Part shown: one piece after another, positions 40,838-50,340 of the stretch | Position numbering within the stretch: position 1 is the first letter of the stretch | Layout: each line of letters opens with the position of its first letter | NCBI GenBank assembly: GCA_964487895.1 | Contig: CAZASM010000001.1 | Location: 1 to 64,000 of the forward strand | DNA: 64,000 nucleotides | Source of the DNA: CAYYYA01 sp964487895 | GTDB lineage: Bacteria; Patescibacteriota; Patescibacteriia; UBA1558; 2-01-FULL-52-15 | Direction of reading: 5' to 3' | Notes under the pieces: model-generated | Told to the model about the DNA's origin: nothing | The model's input: the letters and a program-made list of their open reading frames with translations, nothing else | The model's database searches: none | Program-made: the position numbers and the translations under genes

Positions 40838-42814
40838 TCAAAAACTAAAATTAAACTTTGGTAAACTACGACTTATCTCACTCATACCTGCTGGTGGGTT
40901 AGCTTGTATTCTACCGTCAGCCACGAAGGTCTCAGCTGGTTGAGCCCTTAACTTGCTATCCAAGGCGCTATAACTGCGCTGAAATAAGAACTGTTTAGCC
41001 AAAACGTGTCCATATACAGTTAAGTCCAGTGGAGCTAATCTATCATTACCGGTAGAAAATCGACCACAGCCTTGGGAAGCCGAAGGATTACTCACACTGA
41101 CGATAGCTGGACAGTTTGTTGTTGTATCTTTACCCAAGACAATAAATGTACCGGCGACAGTTTTCACTGCTGGGTCAATAATTACATCGCCTTTAACAAT
41201 CCAAACAATTGAGGGAATATATTTTAAGCGATTAACTGGCGTACTAGCATAGGTGATATTTTTGTTGATTGTAAGGTTACCATCAACATAAATAATCCCA
41301 GCTCCAGATTCACCATTTCTTCCAGCTGCAATCTCTATTGGCCCGCCAGTTGGTCCAACTGTTAAGTTAGCGTATTTAAAAACTCTATTGACGATACCGC
41401 TATTCAACTCGTCTTCTAACCGAGGTCCTTCTTCAATGAAAGAGCCGTATTTATTAAATCCATTACCCAGATCAGCAATTAAACCATTAACATCAACATT
41501 ACCAATTGAACTAATAGCTTGACCTGAGGTGATATCAAAGTTCAAAAAGCTAGGAACTTTACTACCGAGATTTTGCCGCACATAAGCTGGGCTACTGCTG
41601 GAAGTCCAATGAGTCACTGTACCTTTAGCATCTATCAGATAAGTAGCACTAGAGCGCCCAGTTGGCGGTGAAATTGGCTGAGTGATATCACCCAGAGAAA
41701 GTACACTACCGTTTTTCGCTGTGCTGTAGGGCGTAGCCTTGCCGTAGACTGCTGGGTTGAAAGCTACCCATCCAAGACCTTTGGCTTTAGCGTCAGCTGG
41801 TTGTTTAGCACTGTTAAAACCCCAGCCACAGATCTCTGCCGGTGCATTCTGATAGGTGCACTGTCCTGGACCGGCGCCACAGTTACCATCAGCCGTGCAA
41901 AAAGCACCATTATTCTGACATCGGCCATAATAATTTACAATCACTCCTGGTTGAGTGTAACACTTAGCACAGCTATTGACAGCACAGGTGTTATCCGTTG
42001 TACCACATGATCCGCCGATAACCGAGGTAGTACAAGCAGTACACTGGGTACACATGATATTTGGGTTTGGCGCAATCGAAGGGTCGTTCAAACCGTCATT
42101 GACTAAATAGCAAACATCGCAACTAGCATTACCAAAACCCCAAGTACAGCCGATACAACTAGTAACATTACCAGATAGACCAAGCTGAGCTGGAGTTTTG
42201 CCAGAAGCAGGGTCAAAAGGAAAACCAATATACCCTTGCGCCTCAGTACCCGTGCCTACCAAATTCAAAGCTATTGCCCGAGCATCAGGTGTACTATCAA
42301 TATTGTTTTCAAAAGAGCTTTTCAGATAATAGAAAGGATAGGTGGCATCTTTGATAATCTGAACGCCAGAAGGATTGAGCTGTGCGCACGCAGGATTACT
42401 AGAAGGACAATACGGATTAGCAGGATCATTTTCTTGATCAAAACAAACCCAGCCAAAAGTCGCTGACCAAGCACAACCTTGAACAAAATCATCAACACCA
42501 TTAAATGAACCTAGTGTAGTATTATTCGCGTTATCGACATTAACTTTTAGACCGTAGGTAACATCAGTGCCACCGGAATTTTTGCAACGATCGTCCATGA
42601 CACCGTCATTATCAAAATCATTACGACAATTCGTACTGAGCCAGCCCAGACCAGTCGGGTTTGGGTTGGTTGTAGTATCGATAATAGCATTCCAAGCCCA
42701 GCGGTGGACATTACCAAGGTTAGCGCTCCAGACTAGATTGGCAGTTGTTAAGACCAAGCCTCCAGCTATCAACCAGACCAGTACTCGTAAAATTGTAAAT
42801 TTTGACTGTCTCAT
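40838..42814 (-). CDS. Large Cys-rich exported protein
   Basis: A 658-residue protein with an N-terminal signal or anchor (about 8-30). The first half has about 30 Cys in clusters (CIGCTWGFGNASCDVCYLV; CTQCTACTTSVIGGSC), and short repeats GxWGFN/GLGWVAFNP and FGWVCFDQ recur. The C-terminal part is beta-helical in character (VDGNLTINKNITY, VKGDVIIDP, GTFIVLGKD). Its ATG overlaps the upstream stop (ATGA), so it is coupled to the three fibre-like genes. Probably surface-exposed and disulfide-stabilised by the DsbA proteins; family not recognised. Confidence 0.7.
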   Translation of the reverse strand: MRQSKFTILRVLVWLIAGGLVLTTANLVWSANLGNVHRWAWNAIIDTTTNPNPTGLGWLSTNCRNDFDNDGVMDDRCKNSGGTDVTYGLKVNVDNANNTTLGSFNGVDDFVQGCAWSATFGWVCFDQENDPANPYCPSSNPACAQLNPSGVQIIKDATYPFYYLKSSFENNIDSTPDARAIALNLVGTGTEAQGYIGFPFDPASGKTPAQLGLSGNVTSCIGCTWGFGNASCDVCYLVNDGLNDPSIAPNPNIMCTQCTACTTSVIGGSCGTTDNTCAVNSCAKCYTQPGVIVNYYGRCQNNGAFCTADGNCGAGPGQCTYQNAPAEICGWGFNSAKQPADAKAKGLGWVAFNPAVYGKATPYSTAKNGSVLSLGDITQPISPPTGRSSATYLIDAKGTVTHWTSSSSPAYVRQNLGSKVPSFLNFDITSGQAISSIGNVDVNGLIADLGNGFNKYGSFIEEGPRLEDELNSGIVNRVFKYANLTVGPTGGPIEIAAGRNGESGAGIIYVDGNLTINKNITYASTPVNRLKYIPSIVWIVKGDVIIDPAVKTVAGTFIVLGKDTTTNCPAIVSVSNPSASQGCGRFSTGNDRLAPLDLTVYGHVLAKQFLFQRSYSALDSKLRAQPAETFVADGRIQANPPAGMSEISRSLPKFNFSF

Positions 42815-44346
42815 AAACAACTTGCGCCACAGGCGGTGATTAAATTTTGCAAATCAGTTTTCGTCAACTGAGTACCTCCAATGGTTATACCATTAGCACT
42901 GACCGATATCTCACCGTCAACCAAGACACCTGTCACTCCATTCAAAGTCACATCACCACCAACCCATAGGTCATTACCAACCTGCAGTTGATTATTAACT
43001 GTAGCATTCGTAACAACTAAATTACCCAGATACCCACCTGTAGATCTAGTTAATCCATGTACCTCCAATTGGTGACTTACCTGTGGCGTAAATGGAGGCG
43101 GGATTGTCAAATCTACACCTATTCCCACATTTGTCCGTGCTGGATTTGAAACATTACTTGCCCGATAATACAAGGTTTGACCGCTTAATCGCCACTGATC
43201 GGCCATAGGACTGGCTGTTTGCCAACCGCAAGTTCCAGATGTCTGATCACACAGTTGCATATTGCCCCAATATAATTTTGAACCGGCTGCCACTAGACCT
43301 GTGGAGCTACTTGCGGCTCGCAACTTATTTGTTCCTGCTAGTGGACCAAAGCTAATATACTGATCGCCTGCGCCAGCACTACTATTCATTAAAGTATTAA
43401 AACTACCATGTATTTCTGCGGCGATACCGCTGGCCGAAGCAGCCAAAATACCAGCGCCAGAGATATTGTGATACCCATAGATTCCAGCCAGAGAATTATC
43501 ATTAACTGACGTAGCACCATAGAGCGCAGTAGGCTGACCCAAATGACTACCGCCGTTATTTGTTACCAGCACACCTGGTGCTTGGCTGGTCAGATTATTA
43601 GTCGAAGCAGTCGGTGTCGTAGCTCTGAGATTAGCAACTACATTAATAATGCGATTACCATTGAGGTCTAAATTTTTGGTGGCAATGTGAGGATCATTTA
43701 ACCCTAGATTATCCGGTCCATAGGTACCAGAGGTAGCAAAGCCACAATCAACTTTAGTCGGATCGCACAGTAACGATGAACCGTAGTATAATTTCCCCCC
43801 ATCGTCTGTGGCCGGAGCAACGCTGAAACTATTTTCTGGAGTCGAACCCAGCTGTAATCGCCCTTGAGAGCCAGCGTTGATCTCTTGGAGCACCGTCGTT
43901 CCGTAGAGCTTAGCACTGACAATGCCACCACGGTCACTTTGAGTTATTAAACCGTAACCATTACCGTGATTAAAAGCTCCCACACTAGCCCAACCAGAGA
44001 TCGGCGTAGCAGAGCTTTCAGCATACAGACCAGTTTTGCTACTCGTAGCATATAAACCAATACCTGACCCTGTGGCACTGACACTGATACCCGGATTTAC
44101 TCCCCCTCCAGTACCGATACGATCAATAGGCCAACCATTCATATTTAAATCATATTTAGCCTGATGACTCCCAACGGCATTGAGGATACCAAGATTATCA
44201 CCAGCCAGAGCCGAAATATTTGGTATCGTACTATTTGGCGGCGGACTGGTAGGATCGGTCCAATTCTGCGCAGATAACAACTGAGCCAAGCCAAAACAAC
44301 TAAGCAAACTCATCAAGCTAATAATTGTAATTCTAGATGTCAACAT
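42811..44346 (-). CDS. Fibre-like exported protein, paralogue 1
   Basis: A 511-residue protein with signal peptide (about 1-26, ending LLSAQNW). It begins with WTDPTSPPPNSTIPNISA, then modules resembling phage tail-fibre repeats (GIGLYATSSKTGLYAESSA; GNGYGLITQSDRGG) and the recurring word LYYGSSLLCDPTKVDCGF / LYWGNMQLCDQTSGTCGW. The C-terminus is a beta-stack with an end shared by its two neighbours (ITIGGTQLTKTDLQNLI, CGASCL). It lacks the LVIVD region of the other two. Likely a surface fibre or adhesin. Confidence 0.7.
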   Translation of the reverse strand: MLTSRITIISLMSLLSCFGLAQLLSAQNWTDPTSPPPNSTIPNISALAGDNLGILNAVGSHQAKYDLNMNGWPIDRIGTGGGVNPGISVSATGSGIGLYATSSKTGLYAESSATPISGWASVGAFNHGNGYGLITQSDRGGIVSAKLYGTTVLQEINAGSQGRLQLGSTPENSFSVAPATDDGGKLYYGSSLLCDPTKVDCGFATSGTYGPDNLGLNDPHIATKNLDLNGNRIINVVANLRATTPTASTNNLTSQAPGVLVTNNGGSHLGQPTALYGATSVNDNSLAGIYGYHNISGAGILAASASGIAAEIHGSFNTLMNSSAGAGDQYISFGPLAGTNKLRAASSSTGLVAAGSKLYWGNMQLCDQTSGTCGWQTASPMADQWRLSGQTLYYRASNVSNPARTNVGIGVDLTIPPPFTPQVSHQLEVHGLTRSTGGYLGNLVVTNATVNNQLQVGNDLWVGGDVTLNGVTGVLVDGEISVSANGITIGGTQLTKTDLQNLITACGASCL

Positions 44347-44347
44347 A

Positions 44348-46759
44348 TTACGAATCAGACCAAGTAATTAATTTTTGCAGTAATGATTTATCTAATTTGA
44401 GACCATCAATGTTGATTAATCCCGCTCCTGAACTCAACACATTATTTGTTATATTCATATCTCCACCAATTGATAACCCAGATTTCACATACATATTATC
44501 GGCCGTCAAATCTTGAGCTACAATAATATCATCGACTTGAGAAAATCCTTGCTCAAGGGTATCAAAATCTGCCCCTGGAAGTCCGATATTAACAAATTGT
44601 TCTGTTATGTGTGATTGGGTATCAAATGATAGAGCTATTAAAGTGTGTCCATACAAAAATCCACGTATCAATCCTTTACCAAGATCATATTCTCGCGACC
44701 CAACGAAGCCAATTGCAGTCGGATCGCTAATATCTAAAATAGTAACATCATGGTCTGGCTGTGGATTACTAAAGGTTCTTTCAATTAAATATGCATAATC
44801 TCCCGCAATAAAAAGATCCTCTACTCCGTGATAATTTGTAATATTACTTTGAAGCACAGAATCAAGTAACTGGGGCGAGGTTGGGTCCGAAACATCAATA
44901 CTATAAAAAACTGGATCGTCACCAGTAGTAAGATAAACAATACTTCCTCTGACTTTCACTGAGCGCGCCCGATTGGTAGAATATGTACCTACTATACTTG
45001 GAATTGCAGATTTAATATCTACTATAGACAACCCAGATTGAGTAGCAACATATGCATAATCACCAGAAACCTCTATATCACTAGGGATAGAAAATAAACT
45101 TCCAGAATAGATAATAGTTGGACTCAAAGGATTAGTAATATCAACTATGCCAAAATCGGTACCTAAACCGCCTGTGACATAGGCTCTATTACCAGAGATA
45201 TAAATGGAATCCAAACCTCCACCAATGTTTATAGATGTCTTTGGAGGATTAACTGCATTAGGGTCAGAAATATCGATAATAGTTAGATTTTGGTTGGCGA
45301 TATAGGCATATTTACCAACCACTTTCATATCTCTTGTTAAACCTGCTTGATAACTAGTCCCCATAAAAATAGACCCTAAACCCCAGCCAATTCCATTTGC
45401 ATCAAGATGATACGTCCTAAAAAAATCTTTCAGTAAAAGGTAAGCCTTATCACCTTGAACATCTATGGCTATGGATTTACTCGTATGCGAATTTCTAATG
45501 TAGCTAACAGCATCCATGTCTGGAGTCTGTAACTCTAATTTAGCCTGTTGACCAACTCCTCCGATACTCACTAAATTATCGGTAAACAGATTACCACCTA
45601 TCAAATTCCAATAACTTGAGCCCCCAGCTGCAACAGTACTCCAACCGCAATTATTTTTGGTTGTATCGCAAAGCAAACTATCACCCCAATACAGATTCTG
45701 AGCAGCTGGATTAGCAACTGGTGCTGCTTGCAGAGATAAAGAATTATACTCAGTCTCAGCACCGAAAGTCAGCTGCGGTTTGGTGGCGTTGGCAGTTTCT
45801 GTTAATAAAGTTAAGCGGCCATAGAGCGACATGCCAGGACCGGATAAAGATCGACCAACCACACCATATCCTACTCCCTTATTATGACCCCAGGCAGCTA
45901 CAGCGTTCGTTTGAATGGTATTGATAGCTACAATTCCATGTGTGGACTTAGCTATCGCATGTAGTCCAGGATCTACTTCTGCACCTGATCCAGTATGACT
46001 AAGCTGCAAACTGCTAGTCGCTAAAGTCGTGCCGATTTTATTTTGCAGATTAATCAAAGCAAAATTTGTCGCATTACTCTGCATATTTAGATTATATTGA
46101 GCTGTGTGATTACCTAAATTATCTCCAGTGCCAGCCACTATCCGACCACAATTAGCTTCGGTAGTAGGATTTGTAATGTCACATAAAGCTTTTGAACTCC
46201 AATACAAATTTTTTGTTGCAGGCAGAACAAGATTATTAGCAGTTGTCAGGATATTGGCACTACCTGCATTCCATTGTAATTGTGCTGCTACACCGGAGGT
46301 AGTAGCCAGTTGCAATGATTGGCCGAACTGGGCTGCCCAACCAAGGGTCGAGCTAGCAATCAGAGCATACCCAGTGCCCAGATTACGAGCAGATACTGCC
46401 GGATCGCCACTGCCAGAGCTAGAACGAATATAGGCACCGTGATTATCCTGAGCTTTGATTAAAGCCGCCAGATTGTTAACCGTAGTAGTAGCCACCAGTG
46501 CCCGATCTGCTCCTGTGGATCCAATATTATAGATCCTATGAGCCCCACTGGCATCTGTCATGTTGACATCTTGGGTAGCGATATGATTACCCAAGCCATC
46601 ATTACCATCAGCTTTCAGAATGATAATATCTCCATTATCAGGAGGTGTGGCTGTAGGGTTAATCCAATTCATAGCAGCACCAACAATACTAATACTACCA
46701 ACCATAATGATTAGCCCAAGAAAACCAGAAAGCAGAGATTTTTTAAATTTTATGGACAT
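44348..46759 (-). CDS. Fibre-like exported protein with LVIVD repeats, paralogue 2
   Basis: An 803-residue protein; I chose MSIKFKKSLLSG, which gives a normal signal peptide and overlaps the upstream stop by 10 nt. The N-terminal half has the same tail-fibre-like modules and LYWGDSLLCDTTKNNCGW words. The second half has a run of LVIVD-type repeats (AYVTGGLGTDFGIVDITNPL; YAYVATQSGLSIVDIKSA), which form a beta-propeller. The end, LDKSLLQKLITW, lacks the final Cys pair. Probably a cell-surface receptor-binding protein. Confidence 0.72.
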   Translation of the reverse strand: MSIKFKKSLLSGFLGLIIMVGSISIVGAAMNWINPTATPPDNGDIIILKADGNDGLGNHIATQDVNMTDASGAHRIYNIGSTGADRALVATTTVNNLAALIKAQDNHGAYIRSSSGSGDPAVSARNLGTGYALIASSTLGWAAQFGQSLQLATTSGVAAQLQWNAGSANILTTANNLVLPATKNLYWSSKALCDITNPTTEANCGRIVAGTGDNLGNHTAQYNLNMQSNATNFALINLQNKIGTTLATSSLQLSHTGSGAEVDPGLHAIAKSTHGIVAINTIQTNAVAAWGHNKGVGYGVVGRSLSGPGMSLYGRLTLLTETANATKPQLTFGAETEYNSLSLQAAPVANPAAQNLYWGDSLLCDTTKNNCGWSTVAAGGSSYWNLIGGNLFTDNLVSIGGVGQQAKLELQTPDMDAVSYIRNSHTSKSIAIDVQGDKAYLLLKDFFRTYHLDANGIGWGLGSIFMGTSYQAGLTRDMKVVGKYAYIANQNLTIIDISDPNAVNPPKTSINIGGGLDSIYISGNRAYVTGGLGTDFGIVDITNPLSPTIIYSGSLFSIPSDIEVSGDYAYVATQSGLSIVDIKSAIPSIVGTYSTNRARSVKVRGSIVYLTTGDDPVFYSIDVSDPTSPQLLDSVLQSNITNYHGVEDLFIAGDYAYLIERTFSNPQPDHDVTILDISDPTAIGFVGSREYDLGKGLIRGFLYGHTLIALSFDTQSHITEQFVNIGLPGADFDTLEQGFSQVDDIIVAQDLTADNMYVKSGLSIGGDMNITNNVLSSGAGLINIDGLKLDKSLLQKLITWSDS

Positions 46760-49110
46760 GCGGCTCCACATTTAACAAATAATTTATCTAAAGCTGTTTT
46801 ATCGAGTATAACATCTTGTAGTTGCAAACCACTGCTACTTAAACTAATAGTGCCATTTACATTCATTCCTAGAGTACCCACAACTAATGACTGCGCAGTA
46901 ATATTGCCACCGATACCCATATTCGAAAGCACGGACATTGCATCAAATGTACCTGAGTTAGCAAAAGCAACACTAGCTTGAAGTCCTTGATTATTTTTCA
47001 CTGAAAATTGCGCGCTACGATCAGCTAGATAGATAAATCGGCCAGCAACAGCTAATCGCCCCATACCACTGGCAGTGTAGGGATTATTATTCGCTACTTC
47101 GGATATAAGACCAACATTATCAGTATTAAAAATACGTAGTTTATCTCCCAAAACATAAACATAATCATCTGCAGCCTGTATGCCATAGGCTTGAAAATCA
47201 TCGCCATAACGTCCAACTTCAGCACCGTTGGCACGATCAAATATATACAAGGTATCGCCTACGCCAAAAATATAATTACCGCGAATTGCCACACCTGAAA
47301 GCGTTGCTAAAGTAGAAATATATGGCGCTGGATTAGCTTGTGTTATCAAATCGCTAATATGGTAAACTTTTAATCCTGTAAACTCATCAACTAAAGCTAA
47401 GTCATTGCCATTAATAGCAATATTGCGTGGATCGATAATATTTGTAACGACTGTTTTCTTTAGTATTGGAAGATTGGGATCCGTTATATCTATTACTTGA
47501 AGACCTCCTGTGTTTGACGTCAGGTCATAGGAAACGAAAGCATAATGCCCTGAAACTTTGATATCAGTCGCATAAGGAACACTACTAATATTTGCTATTG
47601 CTAAACTACCTTTTAATATCGGATTTCTCGAATCGATGATATCTATAACTTTCAACCCAGCAGATGTAGCTAAATAAGCGTAACGTCCGCTAACAACCAA
47701 GCCCCAAACTGATCCTAATCCAGAGACACTACCTAAAACAACGGGTAATATAGGACGAGTCACGTCAACAATCACTAAGCCATTAGCTGTAGCCACATAA
47801 GCTCGACTACCGCCCAAGACAACATCTTGAGCTGCCGAACCAAGAGGCAGAGCAGCGAGGTTATAACGACTACTCGGCTCACCAGCTAAATAGCTATGTC
47901 CAATATCTAGCTTCGTGGCAACAGTAGCATCTACAGCACGACCGATGAGAACACCTTTGGTCGCGTCCGCACCGGCTGGATCAGCTGGATAATGAATACC
48001 CTTAGGGTTATCAAGCCAAAAGCCAGGCGTTCCACTGCCCTGAGCCCAACCGCACGGCTTATTAATATCACTAACATCACAAAGTAATTTATCACCCCAA
48101 TATAGATTAGATGTTGGTGCGCCGGCTAAGGCGGCGACATTTAACCGATCATTGCCAGCAGGACCGAGCTGGATTTGTAATGGCACATTGACCGCCCCCA
48201 GACTATAATTCAGTAATTCTAAAGGTCCAGACGAACGTCCACCACGGCCCGACACAGAAGTACCATAGAGCGCTGGTCCACTACCTGTACTGGTGGCGTA
48301 TAAACCTGCTGTAGCAGAATCAGCGCTGAGACTTTCAGCAAAAATTCCATGAAAACCAGTAGAGCTAGAGTCAATGGTAGTACTTGCCAACGTACCAACA
48401 GCAACAATAGCAGCGTCAGAGCTATTAGCAGAAGCTGAGCCAATATTATAAATTGACTTGCCGTTCATATTCAAAGTCTGAGTGGCAATATGATTGCCCA
48501 GACCATCACCGCTAGCGCCAGAGACAATCCAACCGCAATTTGGCAATTTTGGATTACACAATAAACGATTACCCCAATACAATTTATTTTCGGCATCAGC
48601 CGTCTGAGCTGTCAGACTGAGAATATTCGCCGGATTATTACCCATAATTAGGCCCGTAGAGACATAAGTCAAACCAAATAACTGTGCGCTAATATTAGCC
48701 GCCGAGCTAGCGACCAGAGCAGGATAACCCTCAGTCTGCTCAGCGTACAAACCTGCAAACGAAGCGTCATTAGCAGTGCTGACTGCTTTCAGAGCAAAAT
48801 TGTTCACCGCGCCTAGCGATACTCCGATTTTATCACTAGCTACTTGTAACGCTCCCTGCGCAAACGTGCCACCAATACCATACAAACGAAACCCAGGATT
48901 TGTCGTTGCGCTTAAATGTAGAGCCTCAGTGGCAGTATGGGGGTCAGTTAGGCCTAAATTATCTCCACTCCCGCCTGAAATTGGACGGATCGTAGTATTA
49001 TCTGGTGGAGGACTAGGTGACATCAGCCATGTTTGCGCGCTGACAGCGAACCAACCACCGATAGAGGTGATGAGAACAGTAAAAAATATTAGTATGACAA
49101 AACGTCGCAT
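46750..49110 (-). CDS. Fibre-like exported protein with LVIVD repeats, paralogue 3
   Basis: A 786-residue protein with signal peptide (about 1-25, ending AVSAQTW). Same layout as paralogue 2: fibre-like modules with LYWGNRLLCNPKLPNCGW and LYWGDKLLCDV words, then LVIVD repeats (RAYVATANGLVIVDVTRPI; YAYLATSAGLKVIDIIDS; LQVIDITDPNLPIL), and a C-terminus ILDKTALDKLFVKCGAACP. First in the surface-protein operon; an extended -10 (TGGTAAAAT near 49143-49148) lies upstream. Confidence 0.72.
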   Translation of the reverse strand: MRRFVILIFFTVLITSIGGWFAVSAQTWLMSPSPPPDNTTIRPISGGSGDNLGLTDPHTATEALHLSATTNPGFRLYGIGGTFAQGALQVASDKIGVSLGAVNNFALKAVSTANDASFAGLYAEQTEGYPALVASSAANISAQLFGLTYVSTGLIMGNNPANILSLTAQTADAENKLYWGNRLLCNPKLPNCGWIVSGASGDGLGNHIATQTLNMNGKSIYNIGSASANSSDAAIVAVGTLASTTIDSSSTGFHGIFAESLSADSATAGLYATSTGSGPALYGTSVSGRGGRSSGPLELLNYSLGAVNVPLQIQLGPAGNDRLNVAALAGAPTSNLYWGDKLLCDVSDINKPCGWAQGSGTPGFWLDNPKGIHYPADPAGADATKGVLIGRAVDATVATKLDIGHSYLAGEPSSRYNLAALPLGSAAQDVVLGGSRAYVATANGLVIVDVTRPILPVVLGSVSGLGSVWGLVVSGRYAYLATSAGLKVIDIIDSRNPILKGSLAIANISSVPYATDIKVSGHYAFVSYDLTSNTGGLQVIDITDPNLPILKKTVVTNIIDPRNIAINGNDLALVDEFTGLKVYHISDLITQANPAPYISTLATLSGVAIRGNYIFGVGDTLYIFDRANGAEVGRYGDDFQAYGIQAADDYVYVLGDKLRIFNTDNVGLISEVANNNPYTASGMGRLAVAGRFIYLADRSAQFSVKNNQGLQASVAFANSGTFDAMSVLSNMGIGGNITAQSLVVGTLGMNVNGTISLSSSGLQLQDVILDKTALDKLFVKCGAACP

Positions 49111-49154
49111 ACAAAAAAATTTGGAAAAATATTCGACTTTATTTTACCATAAAA

Positions 49155-49184
49155 TTGACTAGACAACCAACTATCCACTATAAT
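49155..49184 (+). promoter_or_regulatory. Promoter, rightward, leaderless start
   Basis: TTGACT (49155-49160), 18-nt spacer, TATAAT (49179-49184). The ATG follows after 6 nt. It is divergent from the surface-protein operon. Confidence 0.7.
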
Positions 49185-49190
49185 GTAGTT

Positions 49191-49670
49191 ATGAATAGTC
49201 AAAATAAAAAAATCTTTCTTGTTGCGATAGCTATCGTTACCCTGTTAGTTGTTGTCTTAGCCTTCTACTGGCGACGACAAACTAATCAGACGCTACCACC
49301 GGCTCGACCATCGATGAAAGAACAGTTACAAGACATAGCTAAAATACAGCCATCCGAACCAACTACGGTATTTGTAATTTCTGGGCAGATTACTGGTATT
49401 AATAGTGAGCGAACTACAATTCAACTTGTAACTACTCGTGGCGACAAGTCAGTTGAGCTGACACAGACCACCAGCTTCCAACGCCAAGCAGATACTGGCA
49501 GACCTCCTACCCCGCCGCCAGCTCTAATAGATATAAACAGCCCGCCAGCGGCTACTCAAACTGCTAACAGAGAAGATCTTCTGGTGGGTCAGTTGGTTCA
49601 AATTGAGAGCTTGACGAATATTAGTAGATTAAGTACATTTACAGCAAATAAGCTAACTATTATCGACTAA
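49191..49670 (+). CDS. Small membrane-anchored protein, unknown
   Basis: A 159-residue protein with an N-terminal helix (about 8-25) and an outer region with a small beta domain (FVISGQITGINSERTTIQLVT) followed by a Pro-rich loop and DLLVGQLVQIES; the pattern resembles DUF5666-like OB domains. It is 4 nt before lemA. Function unknown. Confidence 0.65.
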   Translation: MNSQNKKIFLVAIAIVTLLVVVLAFYWRRQTNQTLPPARPSMKEQLQDIAKIQPSEPTTVFVISGQITGINSERTTIQLVTTRGDKSVELTQTTSFQRQADTGRPPTPPPALIDINSPPAATQTANREDLLVGQLVQIESLTNISRLSTFTANKLTIID

Positions 49671-49674
49671 TTCT

Positions 49675-50226
49675 ATGTATCTTTACTTCATTATCGGCGC
49701 TATTGTTCTGATCCTGATCTGGCTCGTCATGACCTATAATAACCTGATTCAGAAGAAAAATCAGGTCCAAGAAGGCTGGTCTGACATTGATGTTCAGCTG
49801 AAACGACGCTATGACCTGATCCCCAACCTAGTTGAAGCTGTCAAAGGCTACATGGGTCACGAGGAAGGTGTACTGACGAAAGTGACCGAAGCTCGCAATA
49901 TGGCGATGAAGGCCGACACTGCCAGTGCTAAATCTGAAGCAGAAAACGCTCTCTCCGGTACCTTGAAAACCTTGTTCGCCGTAGCTGAGCAATATCCTGA
50001 CCTCAAGGCTTCTACCAATTTTGCTCAATTACAAGACGAACTGTCCGATACAGAAAATAAGATTCAGGCTGCTCGTCGCTTCTACAACGGTCAGGTACGC
50101 GACTTCAATACTGCCATCCAAGTTTTCCCCACCTCTCTCTTCGCTTCTATGTTTCAGATGAAATCTTTCGATTTCTTTGAACTAGCGAATGAAACTGAAC
50201 GTGAGAACGTGAAAGTACAATTTTAA
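49675..50226 (+). CDS. lemA: LemA family protein
   Basis: A 183-residue protein with N-terminal membrane helix and the LemA hallmark YNNLIQKKNQVQEGWSDIDV, then RRYDLIPNLVEAVKGYM and ARRFYNGQVRDFNTAIQVFP. Long helical bundle. It is commonly paired with HtpX, as here. Exact role unknown. Confidence 0.95.
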   Translation: MYLYFIIGAIVLILIWLVMTYNNLIQKKNQVQEGWSDIDVQLKRRYDLIPNLVEAVKGYMGHEEGVLTKVTEARNMAMKADTASAKSEAENALSGTLKTLFAVAEQYPDLKASTNFAQLQDELSDTENKIQAARRFYNGQVRDFNTAIQVFPTSLFASMFQMKSFDFFELANETERENVKVQF

Positions 50227-50237
50227 CAGAAGCAAGA

Positions 50238-50335
50238 AGAAAGTAGAAAGAAGCAAGGGAGATTGTCTCCAAAGTTTCAGTTAGACTATAACCAAGGTCT
50301 GCCCTTACTACTTACTTCTTACTACTTACTACTGT
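50238..50335. repeat. TACTAC-type imperfect inverted repeat
   Basis: AAGTAGAAAGAAGCAAGGG on the left pairs imperfectly with CCCTTACTACTTACTTCTTA and following TACTAC on the right, filling the lemA-htpX gap. Related to the repeat at 23965-24042. Confidence 0.5.
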
Positions 50336-50340
50336 CTATA

